This document shows positions 7,337-14,549 of a stretch of DNA of 40,958 nt, piece by piece. Numbering within the stretch: position 1 is the stretch's first letter; each line of letters starts with the position of its first letter. The notes under the pieces were generated by a model. The model searched no databases. It was not told the DNA's origin and saw only the letters and a list, made by a program, of their open reading frames with translations. The position numbers and the translations under genes are program-made. Source of the stretch: a virus; the IMG/VR virus record IMGVR_UViG_3300046012_000442, positions 1 through 40,958 of that record; one strand, 5' to 3'.

Positions 7337-8889
7337 GCGGGACGTCTCCAGTTCCTAATTCTCCGAATTGGCTGATGTTTCTTCTTCCAATCCTCTTCAA
7401 ACTTGAGATGGCTTAGGTGCATAGAGGTGTGCATAGCACCTAAATCGGGTGCTTTACCGAATTTAGCCTTTATCGAGTTCATAAAGCCTTCGAATTGAAC
7501 TTTTTTGGGGACTTCACGAGCTCCAAAGCGTGATCTCAGCCCATACCGCGCCGAATCACCTGGATCATCGCCCACAAATTTAACACAGTCCTCAGGATCC
7601 TTCTCGTCTCGGCTGAAAAGTGGAAGATTTTGGATTAAACGCTGGCAATTGCGTCCAATCTTCCATATACCGTAGTTTAACATCTCATGCATGAGCATGA
7701 AACCTGAAACACGGTCATCATTTGCTATTCTAGGGCGGGGAAGACCAGCTGCTACAAAGACTGCAGCCATCTGATCGAGGATAGTATCCTCATTTGTTCT
7801 CTTGGCGCGGGTGTCAGGACTGATATAGATGGCGTCGATGCTATTTACTTCCTCGCCATCGAACATTTTACACTGATCGATGATCTCTTGAGCTAACGCC
7901 TTAGGACCTATACCAGATTTCACAAGCTCACGGTAAGTTTTGGTCACCCGATCATCTTGAGCCCACCAGTAAACTGCGGAATCATGGTGATAGCCCCAGT
8001 CAATAGAGATCCATTTGGGGTGGTAGGGTTTAATCTGAAGATCAGAGTATGGGATGGTCTGCTTATCTTCGTCCCATATGTCGAAGTATTGGCCAGCAAA
8101 GGTGTCAAATGACCCCATCAAGTAGCCAATTCTCAAGGCTTGGGGTAAGGCATCGAGCTCTCGGCCGTACTGTGACTCCTCAATAAAGTATTTGAACCTG
8201 GTATCATTATCCCACGTGTAGAAGTCATCCTCAGTTAAGCCGTTCTCAATTAGTGCAGAGCGAACCCATTCAACGTTATCCCAGCCATAAGCTTGAATAA
8301 ACCTATAGTCTGAGCTTCTTTCCTTCTCGTTGAACTTCTCATCCCTGAAAATTCTCTTCAGGTACATGATTCCAATGCCACCGGGATTGAAGAAAAGCAC
8401 GGTTTTGCATTGGTGGCGTCCAACACCAGGCCAGCGGCAGGCTGTACGCATCACCTTAATCTCTTCCTCGGTAAGCTGCTCAGCCTGATCCAAGAACATA
8501 TCCATGTACTCAACGCCATGGAACTTTCTTTTTACTTCTTGAAGAGTCTCGGCGTAGCCAAAGACGATCCGGGAGGGAGGATTATTACCCACAGGTGGGA
8601 GGATCAATTCGTGATCTGTGGATCTATAGAATTTGAAGAGCTCTGGAAACTCTTCGAAGAACTTGTCAATGTGGTTTCTCTTAAGGTCGTCGTAGACGCG
8701 GCGGAATATCAGACCGGTAGTGCCTGGATGGGAAAGTCTGCGGAGCAGCATTATACGCCTCAGGGCACCACTCTTGCCGCCTCCTCGACTTCCACCATAG
8801 CCTATCATATTATAGGCTGAATTTTCGCACAGCTCAAAGAGTTCAGACTGCTTTGGCTGTAGCTTTAGGGAAACGTTTATCTCAGCCAT
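7333..8889 (-). CDS. terL: Terminase large subunit (518 aa)
   Basis: This is the ATP-driven DNA packaging motor and headful/cos nuclease. Walker A is GGSRGGGKS at about residues 32-40, Walker B is MDMFLDQAEQ at about 129-138, and the C-terminal RNase H-like nuclease begins at KWISIDWGYHHD (about 292-303) with Asp 297 as a likely metal ligand. Length and order are usual for the family. It overlaps the small subunit gene by 8 bases upstream and the coiled-coil gene by 3 downstream. The C-terminus PIRRIRNWRRPA is close to, but not identical with, the RRIK tail seen elsewhere in the window. Confidence 0.93.
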   Translation of the reverse strand: MAEINVSLKLQPKQSELFELCENSAYNMIGYGGSRGGGKSGALRRIMLLRRLSHPGTTGLIFRRVYDDLKRNHIDKFFEEFPELFKFYRSTDHELILPPVGNNPPSRIVFGYAETLQEVKRKFHGVEYMDMFLDQAEQLTEEEIKVMRTACRWPGVGRHQCKTVLFFNPGGIGIMYLKRIFRDEKFNEKERSSDYRFIQAYGWDNVEWVRSALIENGLTEDDFYTWDNDTRFKYFIEESQYGRELDALPQALRIGYLMGSFDTFAGQYFDIWDEDKQTIPYSDLQIKPYHPKWISIDWGYHHDSAVYWWAQDDRVTKTYRELVKSGIGPKALAQEIIDQCKMFDGEEVNSIDAIYISPDTRAKRTNEDTILDQMAAVFVAAGLPRPRIANDDRVSGFMLMHEMLNYGIWKIGRNCQRLIQNLPLFSRDEKDPEDCVKFVGDDPGDSARYGLRSRFGAREVPKKVQFEGFMNSIKAKFGKAPDLGAMHTSMHLSHLKFEEDWKKKHQPIRRIRNWRRPA

Positions 8890-9397
8890 TGATCACCAGT
8901 GGTTCATCATTCGAGGTTGAAGCTTCAATTGTTTTGACAGTCTTAGTTCCCTGACCAATGTGATTCACCACAAAGGTGATCGCAGTGCCGCCAGAGCCGG
9001 CAGCATTCTTTCTCTCGAAATATCCAGCCTGTTCGGAAGCCATTTCAATGTAAGGACGACGAGTTTTCCAATCAGCCCTCTCACTTACCTTCTTACCTTT
9101 GGCATCGAACATAGGCATCTTTGCTTCACATCCGCCTTTAATCAACCGAACCAGCTTCTCGGCGGGAATTGCCTTCTGCATCAGCTCGCGATAAGCTTTT
9201 TGTACATCCTGCTCTTTTTCCCAGCGGGACCCAGCAGGGGCGCCGTATCCTGCCTCAGCGGCAGAAGCCCGTATTGTCTTGCCTTCGGCACGGGCTTTCA
9301 CAAATGTACGTTTGTATGAAGGAAGCTTTTCAATAGCACTACGAGCACTGGAAGTTATACCGGTGCTTCCCCCGATTTTTGCAGCTTTTCTCGGCAA
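8882..9397 (-). CDS. Terminase small subunit-like DNA-binding protein (171 aa)
   Basis: Directly upstream of the large subunit. An N-terminal helix-turn-helix-like segment (YKRTFVKARAEGKTIRASAA then EAGYGAPAG) resembles the DNA-recognition region of phage terminase small subunits. A helical oligomerisation region follows (about 60-110) and a flexible Ser/Thr-rich C-terminus. The start is TTG 9397, with GGAG about 8 nt upstream. TerS recognises the packaging start site and loads TerL. The assignment is by position and HTH appearance. Confidence 0.7.
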   Translation of the reverse strand: MPRKAAKIGGSTGITSSARSAIEKLPSYKRTFVKARAEGKTIRASAAEAGYGAPAGSRWEKEQDVQKAYRELMQKAIPAEKLVRLIKGGCEAKMPMFDAKGKKVSERADWKTRRPYIEMASEQAGYFERKNAAGSGGTAITFVVNHIGQGTKTVKTIEASTSNDEPLVING

Positions 9398-9412
9398 ATT
9401 CTAATCTCCGGT

Positions 9413-9709
9413 TTATTTCCCCACAGAGGAGTAGTGAGGGTAGCCTGGTCCGTCGGGCATCTTTTTGGAAGTTTGACCAACTACCTTCCAAGCACTTTTG
9501 ACGGATTCTCTACGGCTTTCAGATTTCTTTCTAGGTCCTTTAATCAGGATGGCTTTACCCCGGTTGATAGAGCTGGCCTTACCACAGGATTTCAGACGTC
9601 TGGCCTCTTCGATGGTCTCATAGTGGTTAGGAGCCCCACTAGTGATCTGACCAGAGTAATAGGCGGGTATCGCCCTCTGCTTTCCTGCTGCCATCAACTT
9701 TTGAGCCAT
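9413..9709 (-). CDS. Hypothetical basic protein, first gene of the packaging/head operon (98 aa)
   Basis: I do not recognise the family. It is basic (GKASSINRGKAILIKGPRKK, RRESVKSAWKVVGQTSKK) with the N-terminal sequence MAQKLMAAGKQRAIPAYYSG. ATG 9709 is preferred to GTG 9715, although neither has a good Shine-Dalgarno. It is the first sizeable gene after the promoter at 9774-9802 and ends 15 bases before terS. Confidence 0.6.
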   Translation of the reverse strand: MAQKLMAAGKQRAIPAYYSGQITSGAPNHYETIEEARRLKSCGKASSINRGKAILIKGPRKKSESRRESVKSAWKVVGQTSKKMPDGPGYPHYSSVGK

Positions 9710-9739
9710 ATACACCAGATGTCGGTGAATTCGTATGCT

Positions 9740-9758
9740 TAACCTCTATAGAAGGTTA
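9740..9758 (-). other. Hairpin in the leader of the late operon
   Basis: TAACCT (9740-9745) and AGGTTA (9753-9758) pair around CTATAGA. The hairpin lies just downstream of the predicted start of transcription, inside a 7-codon open frame (MSLANLL) whose ATG is at 9769. Confidence 0.35.
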
Positions 9759-9773
9759 GCAAGAGACATTTTG

Positions 9774-9802
9774 ACTATAATACATTACGGAATTTATGTC
9801 AA
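9774..9802 (-). promoter_or_regulatory. Sigma-70-type promoter for the packaging/head operon
   Basis: TTGACA (9797-9802), 17 bp, TATAGT (9774-9779) on the minus strand. It faces the terminase-portal-capsid genes. Confidence 0.85.
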
Positions 9803-9826
9803 GGAAAATGTTTATTGAGGTACAAT

Positions 9827-10144
9827 CTAACCCATTGACTTTATTCGTCTTACTCTAGGTAGTTTTATATTCCTTTTCCTGACAATCATGATAGCCATTT
9901 CTTTAATGGCCATATCAACTTGGACCTCATCCATGCCAACTCCGACGCACAAAAGCTCTATTCTGACGTATTCGAGTTTTTCGGTCAGGTGGTAGACTGG
10001 TACGGCCAACAGGTATGGGCCGAACTTGTAAAATTCCGAGTGGCCCATACCTGCATTGTCCCGTTTAAAACAGCATCCAATCTCATTTAATGGGCTCTGC
10101 CTTAAAGCCACATAGTTAAGAAGATCTAAGTCTCCTTCGAACAT
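9827..10144 (-). CDS. Hypothetical protein with C-terminal RRIK tag (105 aa)
   Basis: No family is recognised. ATG 10144 is chosen because CGGAG lies 7-8 nt upstream; ATG 10159 is the alternative. A mixed alpha/beta pattern is visible (EFYKFGPYLLAVPVYHLTEK, EYVRIELLCVGVG), then a basic end (MIVRKRNIKLPRVRRIKSMG). The tag here is coded AGA CGA ATA AAG and no gene follows within 50 bases, so the sequence is not being kept as a ribosome-binding site. It overlaps the upstream gene by 19 bases. Confidence 0.65.
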   Translation of the reverse strand: MFEGDLDLLNYVALRQSPLNEIGCCFKRDNAGMGHSEFYKFGPYLLAVPVYHLTEKLEYVRIELLCVGVGMDEVQVDMAIKEMAIMIVRKRNIKLPRVRRIKSMG

Positions 10145-10350
10145 TGGTCTTCTCCGCACATATCAAGAACAACTGCATCGATCTGTTTGAAAGCCTCAAT
10201 CATCTCTCTAGATTGTGGCTCATTTTTGAATTCTTCTTTCAGTTGAAGGACAAATTCTCTAAGCTCCATTTGAGCAAAGATGATTTTTTCGCCCTTCGAC
10301 ATACCGCGAGTCTTCTTCCACCACTGCAACCTACCAAAAATGTTGAACAA
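10126..10350 (-). CDS. Hypothetical helical protein (74 aa)
   Basis: A small, probably all-helical protein with a basic, aromatic N-terminus (FGRLQWWKKTRGMSKGE) and an amphipathic helix (ELREFVLQLKEEFKNEP). TTG 10350 has GGAGAA upstream; ATG in MSKGEK (residue 17) is an alternative start. No function is suggested. Confidence 0.55.
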   Translation of the reverse strand: MFNIFGRLQWWKKTRGMSKGEKIIFAQMELREFVLQLKEEFKNEPQSREMIEAFKQIDAVVLDMCGEDQCSKET

Positions 10351-10364
10351 GGGAAGTTCTCCGA

Positions 10365-10601
10365 CTACTCCGTGTGAGTGGAAGTCCAGTTACTTGTAAT
10401 TCTGAGGAGGAATTTGGATTGGCAGTCAGACCCGCATAGGTGTTTTATATGCTTGTCCTTCTCTTTCTTCATATCCCAAGGCATGAAGGTTATTTGATTT
10501 ATTGAAGTGGAGTTGAGCTTTCCAACTCGGGCCATTACCCAGCCGTTCGAGGGTTTTCTCTCCTCATTACAAATCTCACAGAAGTGGTTCACTCTGATCA
10601 T
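10365..10601 (-). CDS. Small zinc-binding-type protein (78 aa)
   Basis: CEIC near residue 8 and CGSDC near residue 56, with a His-rich stretch (KHIKHLC) beside the second pair, look like one treble-clef or zinc-ribbon site. Its ATG overlaps the stop of a 10-codon leaderless open frame (AAATGATC), whose AGAGG serves as the ribosome-binding site. It belongs to the set of Cys-pair microproteins scattered through both arms. Nucleic-acid binding is a guess. Confidence 0.65.
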   Translation of the reverse strand: MIRVNHFCEICNEERKPSNGWVMARVGKLNSTSINQITFMPWDMKKEKDKHIKHLCGSDCQSKFLLRITSNWTSTHTE

Positions 10602-10630
10602 TTACCTCTCCAGATAACAGATTTATCCAT
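10598..10630 (-). CDS. Leaderless 10-codon upstream ORF (MDKSVIWRGK)
   Basis: The ATG lies exactly 7 nt after the last base of the -10 box of the promoter at 10637-10665, that is, at the expected first transcribed base. The frame ends in TGA overlapping the next ATG, and its codons for RG carry that gene's AGAGG. This looks like a leaderless coupling peptide that delivers ribosomes to the next gene. Confidence 0.45.
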   Translation of the reverse strand: MDKSVIWRGK

Positions 10631-10636
10631 ATTTAT

Positions 10637-10665
10637 ATATTAAACTATGGTCAATCTTTTGTCAA
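10637..10665 (-). promoter_or_regulatory. Sigma-70-type promoter with CCC prefix
   Basis: CCC-TTGACA (10660-10665), 17 bp, TAATAT (10637-10642). The ATG of a mini-ORF is at the predicted first base (10630). Confidence 0.85.
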
Positions 10666-10842
10666 GGGTAAAGACCTCATTCGCCTCTGGGTTGGAAGAG
10701 CAGCACTGTCCTTAATATCTAGAGCTACACGTTCTACAATCTTTGCAAACTTGTTATATAAACGATCGCTGACGTCCTCATCCATGGAAGTATACTCCAG
10801 GACTCTTTCGAGGACCGTCAGCTCATCGTTGGAGAACTTCAC
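10651..10842 (-). CDS. Hypothetical helical protein (63 aa)
   Basis: A helical protein (MKFSNDELTVLERVLEYTSM) with a basic C-terminus (RRMRSLPLTKD). The start is GTG 10842, inside the end of the upstream gene (AAGTGA overlap). Its stop lies inside the -35 region of the promoter serving the next genes, so coding and promoter overlap. Function unknown. Confidence 0.65.
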   Translation of the reverse strand: MKFSNDELTVLERVLEYTSMDEDVSDRLYNKFAKIVERVALDIKDSAALPTQRRMRSLPLTKD

Positions 10843-11201
10843 TTAATGCGCCTTTCAACATCGGACGAAATGGTGCAGAAATCTTCACAAGTTACCATTG
10901 ATACCAGATCCATGGGTATATATGCCACAGGTCGGTAAGTGGTGGCTTGATAGAAGGTTAGGAGACCAACCCGGTTGTCATATTCCACGTGCTCGGCTCT
11001 GACAGTTAACCTACCTCCGGCCTTCATGTGAAGAATATAGGTTATTGGCTTAATCTCTTGTGGATTGGATTTGGGACTTAGTCCCCTTGTTTCACCCCGT
11101 TGATTTATCACATCATTCAATCTTTGACTTGCAACGGCGTTTCTTTGTTGACCCTCTTGCTCAGTCTCAGCATTTAGAGCATATGCGGGAGCGATTCCCA
11201 T
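10839..11201 (-). CDS. Hypothetical protein with C-terminal RRIK tag (120 aa)
   Basis: The N-terminal 50 residues are Gln/Asn/Arg-rich and probably flexible. The rest is a beta-rich small domain (PITYILHMKAGGRLTVRAEH, then GLLTFYQATTYRPVAYIPMD). It ends SSDVERRIK, with the tag as the last four residues. A good GAGGTG precedes ATG 11201. The AGGCGC of the tag overlaps the start region of the next gene. No function assigned. Confidence 0.7.
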   Translation of the reverse strand: MGIAPAYALNAETEQEGQQRNAVASQRLNDVINQRGETRGLSPKSNPQEIKPITYILHMKAGGRLTVRAEHVEYDNRVGLLTFYQATTYRPVAYIPMDLVSMVTCEDFCTISSDVERRIK

Positions 11202-11210
11202 TGTTTCACC

Positions 11211-11948
11211 TCATTGCGGGAGTTTAAGGTTGTCGATTTGGCGGCTATCTGGAAGGATATCGTCATAGAGAAGCGGGATGTTGTTCTTGAATTCCTGAAG
11301 CAGTGGAATCATTACTTCCTTCATCTGGGGATGAGCTTCCTTAGTTGTCCTCATGATGAAGATATGACGCCAAGTGCGAAGGTTGTAGGTACAGATGATC
11401 TTACTTGCCAGGCCGTTGGGGAAGATCGACCTTGCCTCTTGTGGCCTCCAGCCTTTTGCCAGCAGCTTTTTGTAGCATTCTTCGGCTGAGTCAATCTGAT
11501 CCAGCCAGTCGCGATCATAGGTACATTTACTCTGTCCCATTAAACCATGGGTATGGAACCAACCGTCAGTGAATTTCTTTGGCTGTTGGTTGGCAATACA
11601 ATCTGGACACTTAACATCTGGTTTTGGGTAAAGAAAACTAGGCGGCATCTTCTTCGCATAATTCACGAAGCGCGTGCTTTCTTGTGTATAGGAGGCAATG
11701 CGGTGGCGAACAATCTCATGGGTAATGCCACGATCGGTGAGAATCTCTACAGGAACGATGGCATGTTCAGTGATGGACCAATCTCCATGGCCTAGTACTA
11801 CGGAACTGATGAATTTGGTCCAGGTTAGGGTGGTCATATCTTCCTCTGACCGATGGCTGATACGTCCGGCATACTCAATCAGGTTTAGGGAGTCCTGAAT
11901 TTGAGCTCTAGACATCAGTACTTTTGCGTATGGTTCCACTATCCGCAT
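11211..11948 (-). CDS. thyX: Flavin-dependent thymidylate synthase (245 aa)
   Basis: ThyX makes dTMP from dUMP using FAD, NADPH and methylenetetrahydrofolate. The signature RHRxxSxxxxSxR is present as RHRIASYTQESTRF at residues 81-94, and the N-terminal VRHR-side helix and C-terminal NLRTWRHIFIMRT (substrate Arg region) are where expected. A CPDC insertion near residue 113 and a HTHG segment are less usual and may bind metal. It overlaps the DUF3310 gene by 41 bases. It coexists with two ThyA-fold proteins on the other arm, which argues that those do something other than ordinary dTMP synthesis. Confidence 0.93.
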   Translation of the reverse strand: MRIVEPYAKVLMSRAQIQDSLNLIEYAGRISHRSEEDMTTLTWTKFISSVVLGHGDWSITEHAIVPVEILTDRGITHEIVRHRIASYTQESTRFVNYAKKMPPSFLYPKPDVKCPDCIANQQPKKFTDGWFHTHGLMGQSKCTYDRDWLDQIDSAEECYKKLLAKGWRPQEARSIFPNGLASKIICTYNLRTWRHIFIMRTTKEAHPQMKEVMIPLLQEFKNNIPLLYDDILPDSRQIDNLKLPQ

Positions 11949-12174
11949 CAGGATGCCTTTCCAAGTAATGATTGAGGTAGTTGTTATACCAGTGAGCTTT
12001 CTGATAGTCCTGATTTGCTGGACCCTTCTTACCGGCTCTAGCAGTATACTTCCAGATTTGGAACTTCATGGCTCCGATAAACTCCTCACGAGACATCCAA
12101 GCTTCACAGACTTTGATGACCTCGTAAGGAGTATCGCCACCATAGTGTAATGGGTGGTTTACAGCTTCATCCAC
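11908..12174 (-). CDS. DUF3310 protein (88 aa)
   Basis: The start NHPLHYGGDTPYEVIKVCEA and the later MKFQIWKYTARAGKKG with KAHWYNNYLNHYL match the DUF3310 pattern (NHPxHY, KYxxRxGKK, KAxWY), a small phage family often found near nucleotide metabolism genes. Its biochemical role is not known to me. The start is GTG 12174, directly after the cold-shock gene stop. Confidence 0.85.
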   Translation of the reverse strand: MDEAVNHPLHYGGDTPYEVIKVCEAWMSREEFIGAMKFQIWKYTARAGKKGPANQDYQKAHWYNNYLNHYLERHPDADSGTIRKSTDV

Positions 12175-12177
12175 AGG

Positions 12178-12381
12178 CTACTTGACTTTAACAACGTTGT
12201 CGGCCTGAGCTCCTTGCCGCCCTTGGGTGATATCAAAGGTAACGTTGTCTCCTTCCTTCAGCGATTTAAACCCCTCTTTCTTGATGGCGCTGTAGTGAAC
12301 GAAGACATCGGCTTGGCCGTCCTTGCGTCCAATAAATCCATAACCCTTGGCGTTGTTAAACCACTTGATAGTGCCTTCCAT
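12178..12381 (-). CDS. csp: Cold-shock domain protein (67 aa)
   Basis: A complete CspA-type OB fold. RNP1 is KGYGFIGR (residues 12-19), RNP2 is VFVHYSAI (26-33), with [11 protein letters not shown] at the start. It binds single-stranded RNA or DNA and melts secondary structure. AAGGAG lies upstream of ATG 12381. In a phage with many short leaders it may act as an RNA chaperone or antiterminator; this is inference. Confidence 0.93.
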   Translation of the reverse strand: MEGTIKWFNNAKGYGFIGRKDGQADVFVHYSAIKKEGFKSLKEGDNVTFDITQGRQGAQADNVVKVK

Positions 12382-12420
12382 CTTTCTTTCTCCTTATCTG
12401 GTTAGAGGTTATGGTTTACC

Positions 12421-12449
12421 CACGTGGACGTGAGAGCCGGTACTCCGGC
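12421..12449 (-). other. Tandem small hairpins upstream of the cold-shock gene
   Basis: GCCGG-AGTA-CCGGC (12436-12449) and CACGT-CC-ACGTG (12421-12432) lie in the 74-base gap between two minus-strand genes. No U-tract follows. A processing site or cold-shock leader structure is possible. Confidence 0.35.
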
Positions 12450-12455
12450 ATCGGA

Positions 12456-12776
12456 TCAATCTTCGTCGTCTCCCTCGGGAACCGGGATCCATTCGCCGTC
12501 ATCCCCAAGGTCGACTTTTACGAGTTCGTGTGCGTCTGGAGCAGACTTTTTAACACGCCTCTGGGGACTCGACACGCCCGGCAAAGCAGACTTAAGTTTC
12601 TCAATCTTAGAGGTTACAACAGCCGTAGCTGCTGTAATGATCATTGGATCTATCAGATGACGTGGAAGCTCAGCTTGGAAGCTTTCTCCACCGGCACTGA
12701 AAACTATGCAGATCCTATTGCCTACCAGTCTTACTTCATTTACCTGGATCCTGCCTTCAGACAACACGAAGCTCAC
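12456..12776 (-). CDS. Hypothetical protein, acidic C-terminus (106 aa)
   Basis: A beta-rich N-terminal half (MSFVLSEGRIQVNEVRLVGN, RICIVFSAGG), a helix (MIITAATAVVTSKIEKLKSA), a basic linker (PQRRVKKSAPD) and an acidic tail (VPEGDDED). The start is GTG 12776, whose ribosome-binding site AGGAGG lies inside the RRIK codons of the upstream gene. The family is not recognised. Confidence 0.65.
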   Translation of the reverse strand: MSFVLSEGRIQVNEVRLVGNRICIVFSAGGESFQAELPRHLIDPMIITAATAVVTSKIEKLKSALPGVSSPQRRVKKSAPDAHELVKVDLGDDGEWIPVPEGDDED

Positions 12777-12979
12777 TTAATCCTCCTAAGTGTCTGAGGT
12801 GTATCATGATATTCAAGAATGGGGGTGGAGTTGATAATCTCCAACGGAGATTTAGTGAAGTAAAAAGCCCCGTCATATCCTGAGACGTATATCTTTGCGC
12901 GGCCTGGTGCCTCGTTAAGGATTATTGACACCCGATCTAGATTGAGGACGTGTTCTCCAACTTGAACGAATCTGGCCAT
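12773..12979 (-). CDS. Hypothetical protein with C-terminal RRIK tag, leaderless (68 aa)
   Basis: ATG 12979 is exactly 7 nt after the -10 box of the promoter at 12986-13015, so the mRNA is predicted to be leaderless. The protein is a small beta-rich domain (MARFVQVGEHVLNLDRVSII, then GRAKIYVSGYDGAFYFT) ending PQTLRRIK. The similar sizes and beta-rich plan of several tagged proteins suggest a shared small fold, but I cannot align them convincingly. Confidence 0.7.
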   Translation of the reverse strand: MARFVQVGEHVLNLDRVSIILNEAPGRAKIYVSGYDGAFYFTKSPLEIINSTPILEYHDTPQTLRRIK

Positions 12980-12985
12980 ACATAT

Positions 12986-13015
12986 AGTATATGCCAGTGT
13001 ACCTCAGTTTGTCAA
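12986..13015 (-). promoter_or_regulatory. Sigma-70-type promoter with CCC prefix, leaderless target
   Basis: CCC-TTGACA (13010-13015), 18 bp, TATACT (12986-12991); ATG 12979 at +1. The -35 overlaps the stop codon of the upstream gene. Confidence 0.85.
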
Positions 13016-13305
13016 GGGCAATTTTTAATCCGTCTTTTCTTTGTCGGGTCCACGACAGAAGGCTCAATACGAGATTCGTCGCACATAAGCATTATACAAT
13101 CTGTAGTGTTCGTTAGTATCTTAATATTGACCCAATCTAGCCGTTTTAAGATGGCTCCTACCTCTGACACATAGGTGGCTATGTAGGACCCAAGATTGGT
13201 ATCCGATGTCTGGAATCCATTTGCCGCGGATATAGGGATACCAGAAGATCTGATAGTACGATAGTCCACAGGATTGAGGTGGCAGAAGATGGCGGTGTTA
13301 GGCAC
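13012..13305 (-). CDS. Hypothetical protein with near-terminal RRIK tag (97 aa)
   Basis: Starts at GTG 13305 behind the AGGAGG of the upstream gene's tag. The sequence (MPNTAIFCHLNPVDYRTIRS, then YVSEVGAILKRLDWVNIKIL) suggests a small alpha/beta protein. It ends PTKKRRIKNCP. The three residues after the tag are encoded by bases of the -35 box of the next promoter, as if a promoter had been placed against the tag. No gene follows within translational range, so the tag is not serving as a ribosome-binding site here. Confidence 0.65.
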   Translation of the reverse strand: MPNTAIFCHLNPVDYRTIRSSGIPISAANGFQTSDTNLGSYIATYVSEVGAILKRLDWVNIKILTNTTDCIMLMCDESRIEPSVVDPTKKRRIKNCP

Positions 13306-13615
13306 TCTTGATCCTCCTGTATGGGAGAACCACAGGTTCCACGTCGGTCTTGTACACAGTGCAGTAACGCTTTACCCTATCTATATAGATACTAATCAGG
13401 TAATTGCTCTCGTCACATACTACACCGACATCTCCAGAGACTATTGTTCCGACATCTCTCGATTCGAAGTTAGTTTGGATGATTCTCACTTTAACCCCGA
13501 CCATAGGTTGCTCCACTGGTATTTTCATGACGCATCGATCACATGACATGTGCCCACATGAGCAGCATATGTATTCGTTAATCCTGAAGGTGAGACCGCA
13601 CTGACAGCAGGTCAT
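13298..13615 (-). CDS. Zinc-ribbon protein with C-terminal PYRRIKSA (105 aa)
   Basis: The N-terminal 35 residues hold CCQC, CCSC and CDRC (MTCCQCGLTFRINEYICCSC and GHMSCDRC), enough ligands for one or two zinc ions in a ribbon or RING-like arrangement. The C-terminal half looks like a small beta-barrel (GDVGVVCDESNYLISIYIDR). It ends VLPYRRIKSA. The ATG overlaps the upstream stop (ATGA). Zinc part plus barrel suggests nucleic-acid or protein binding; no specific role is visible. Confidence 0.75.
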   Translation of the reverse strand: MTCCQCGLTFRINEYICCSCGHMSCDRCVMKIPVEQPMVGVKVRIIQTNFESRDVGTIVSGDVGVVCDESNYLISIYIDRVKRYCTVYKTDVEPVVLPYRRIKSA

Positions 13616-13767
13616 GGCTTAATCCTTCTCGTGATGTGGCAAGTACATGGAGGAACATTCAGCCAGTCCTTACGAAGATCATTATATGACATACTCATGA
13701 CCAGTGAAAGCTGACGTAAGTACTGTCTGAAATTCTCATACTCGCAGGTGTCTCTGTGCTCACTCAT
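13612..13767 (-). CDS. Small tagged protein ending RRIKP (51 aa)
   Basis: Runs from ATG 13767 (MSEHRDTCEYENFRQYLRQL) to TGA 13612-13614 and overlaps its neighbours at both ends (8 bases upstream, 4 downstream). A helical body precedes a Cys pair (PPCTC) and the end HITRRIKP. The tag codons AGAAGG stand just before the next ATG, so they also serve as ribosome-binding site. Confidence 0.65.
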   Translation of the reverse strand: MSEHRDTCEYENFRQYLRQLSLVMSMSYNDLRKDWLNVPPCTCHITRRIKP

Positions 13768-13930
13768 GCAATGCGGCTCTCAGAACCCCATCCTCGCTCA
13801 AGGCATTACCCACACTCTGAGTGAAAGTCCCAACCTCCCAGAGAATTCTTATCATGCCACGAGCTTGTGCTAGTTGCTCCCGTAGTAGCCTGTTTTCTTC
13901 CTTGAGAGGCTCTGAAGTTGGATCATTCAC
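13760..13930 (-). CDS. Small helical protein (56 aa)
   Basis: Runs from GTG 13930 (MNDPTSEPLKEENRLLREQL) to TGA 13760-13762. The start overlaps the upstream stop (TAGTG), with the upstream tag codons CGGAGG as ribosome-binding site. A likely coiled-coil (EENRLLREQLAQARGMI) is followed by TFTQSVGNALSEDGVLRAAL. It has no RRIK tail. Function unknown. Confidence 0.6.
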   Translation of the reverse strand: MNDPTSEPLKEENRLLREQLAQARGMIRILWEVGTFTQSVGNALSEDGVLRAALHE

Positions 13931-14139
13931 TACTTAATCCTCCGTGTGATAGTAGGGTGATTTTCCCGGAAGTACGCTATGCCACAGTCTTCTGTACTCA
14001 AGATGCGATAGTTACCTCTGTAGAGGATCTTGAAGCTCTCAAGAGCACTATAAAGGTCATCGTCGAGGATGAACATATCATGAAGGGTTTGGTTATCGAT
14101 ATCCCTGACCCTAAGCTTGAACAGACTTGTCGCCGGCAT
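13930..14139 (-). CDS. Small protein ending RRIK (69 aa)
   Basis: ATG 14139 (MPATSLFKLRVRDIDNQTLH) has GGAG upstream and overlaps the upstream gene by 29 bases. Short strands (GNYRILSTEDCGIAYF) follow a helical centre. It ends PTITRRIK. The family is not recognised; size and tail place it with the other tagged microproteins. Confidence 0.65.
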   Translation of the reverse strand: MPATSLFKLRVRDIDNQTLHDMFILDDDLYSALESFKILYRGNYRILSTEDCGIAYFRENHPTITRRIK

Positions 14140-14332
14140 GGAGCTCTCCTATATGGCTCTCAATGTACTTCATCACGCAAGGTATTGAGCAGAAGATGTG
14201 CGCCTTGCCCGGGTTCTGTGCTAAGTACACTGGGTCAAACTTGTAGATGCCCAGGTAGACTCCCTTGTCATGCTTCACAAGGAACAGGACGAAATCACTC
14301 TTGCCACAACCATCGCAGGAATAGGTAACCAT
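14111..14332 (-). CDS. Zinc-binding microprotein (73 aa)
   Basis: MVTYSCDGCGKSDFVLFLVK carries one CxxC knuckle, and CSIPC near residue 50 supplies the second pair, giving a compact treble-clef-like plan. Its ATG overlaps the upstream stop. It has no RRIK tail. A nucleic-acid or protein-binding zinc finger is the likely type, without a known target. Confidence 0.65.
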   Translation of the reverse strand: MVTYSCDGCGKSDFVLFLVKHDKGVYLGIYKFDPVYLAQNPGKAHIFCSIPCVMKYIESHIGELHAGDKSVQA

Positions 14333-14511
14333 CAGTTGGTCCCTCCTTTGAGCTCGTATACCTGAAGTTTGGATTGAGGGAAGTTCTTGGCAATGATCTC
14401 CTGAACTACCTTCCTGTCCAGAGCCCTCTGCTGCTCATCAGTTAGTACTGGACTAAGCGAAGAAATCTCCCGTTCCATGTGGATTACGTAAGAAAGTTTT
14501 AATCTTCTCAT
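14332..14511 (-). CDS. Hypothetical leaderless protein (59 aa)
   Basis: ATG 14511 (MRRLKLSYVIHMEREISSLS) lies exactly 7 nt after the -10 box of its promoter. An internal ATG (14478) has no ribosome-binding site, which favours the leaderless start. The body is helical (TDEQQRALDRKVVQEIIAKN). The stop overlaps the next ATG (TGATG), with AAAGGAGG upstream. Confidence 0.65.
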   Translation of the reverse strand: MRRLKLSYVIHMEREISSLSPVLTDEQQRALDRKVVQEIIAKNFPQSKLQVYELKGGTN

Positions 14512-14517
14512 ATATAC

Positions 14518-14546
14518 ATGATACGTGAGACGTAAACGTTTGTCAA
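14518..14546 (-). promoter_or_regulatory. Sigma-70-type promoter with CCC prefix, leaderless target
   Basis: CCC-TTGACA (14541-14546), 17 bp, TATCAT (14518-14523); ATG 14511 at +1. Confidence 0.85.
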
Positions 14547-14549
14547 GGG

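Noticed and set aside
7333-7380. Terminase large subunit end PIRRIRNWRRPA as a tag member
   Set aside because: It has RRIR rather than RRIK and eight residues follow it, so it was left out of the count although it may be a relative.
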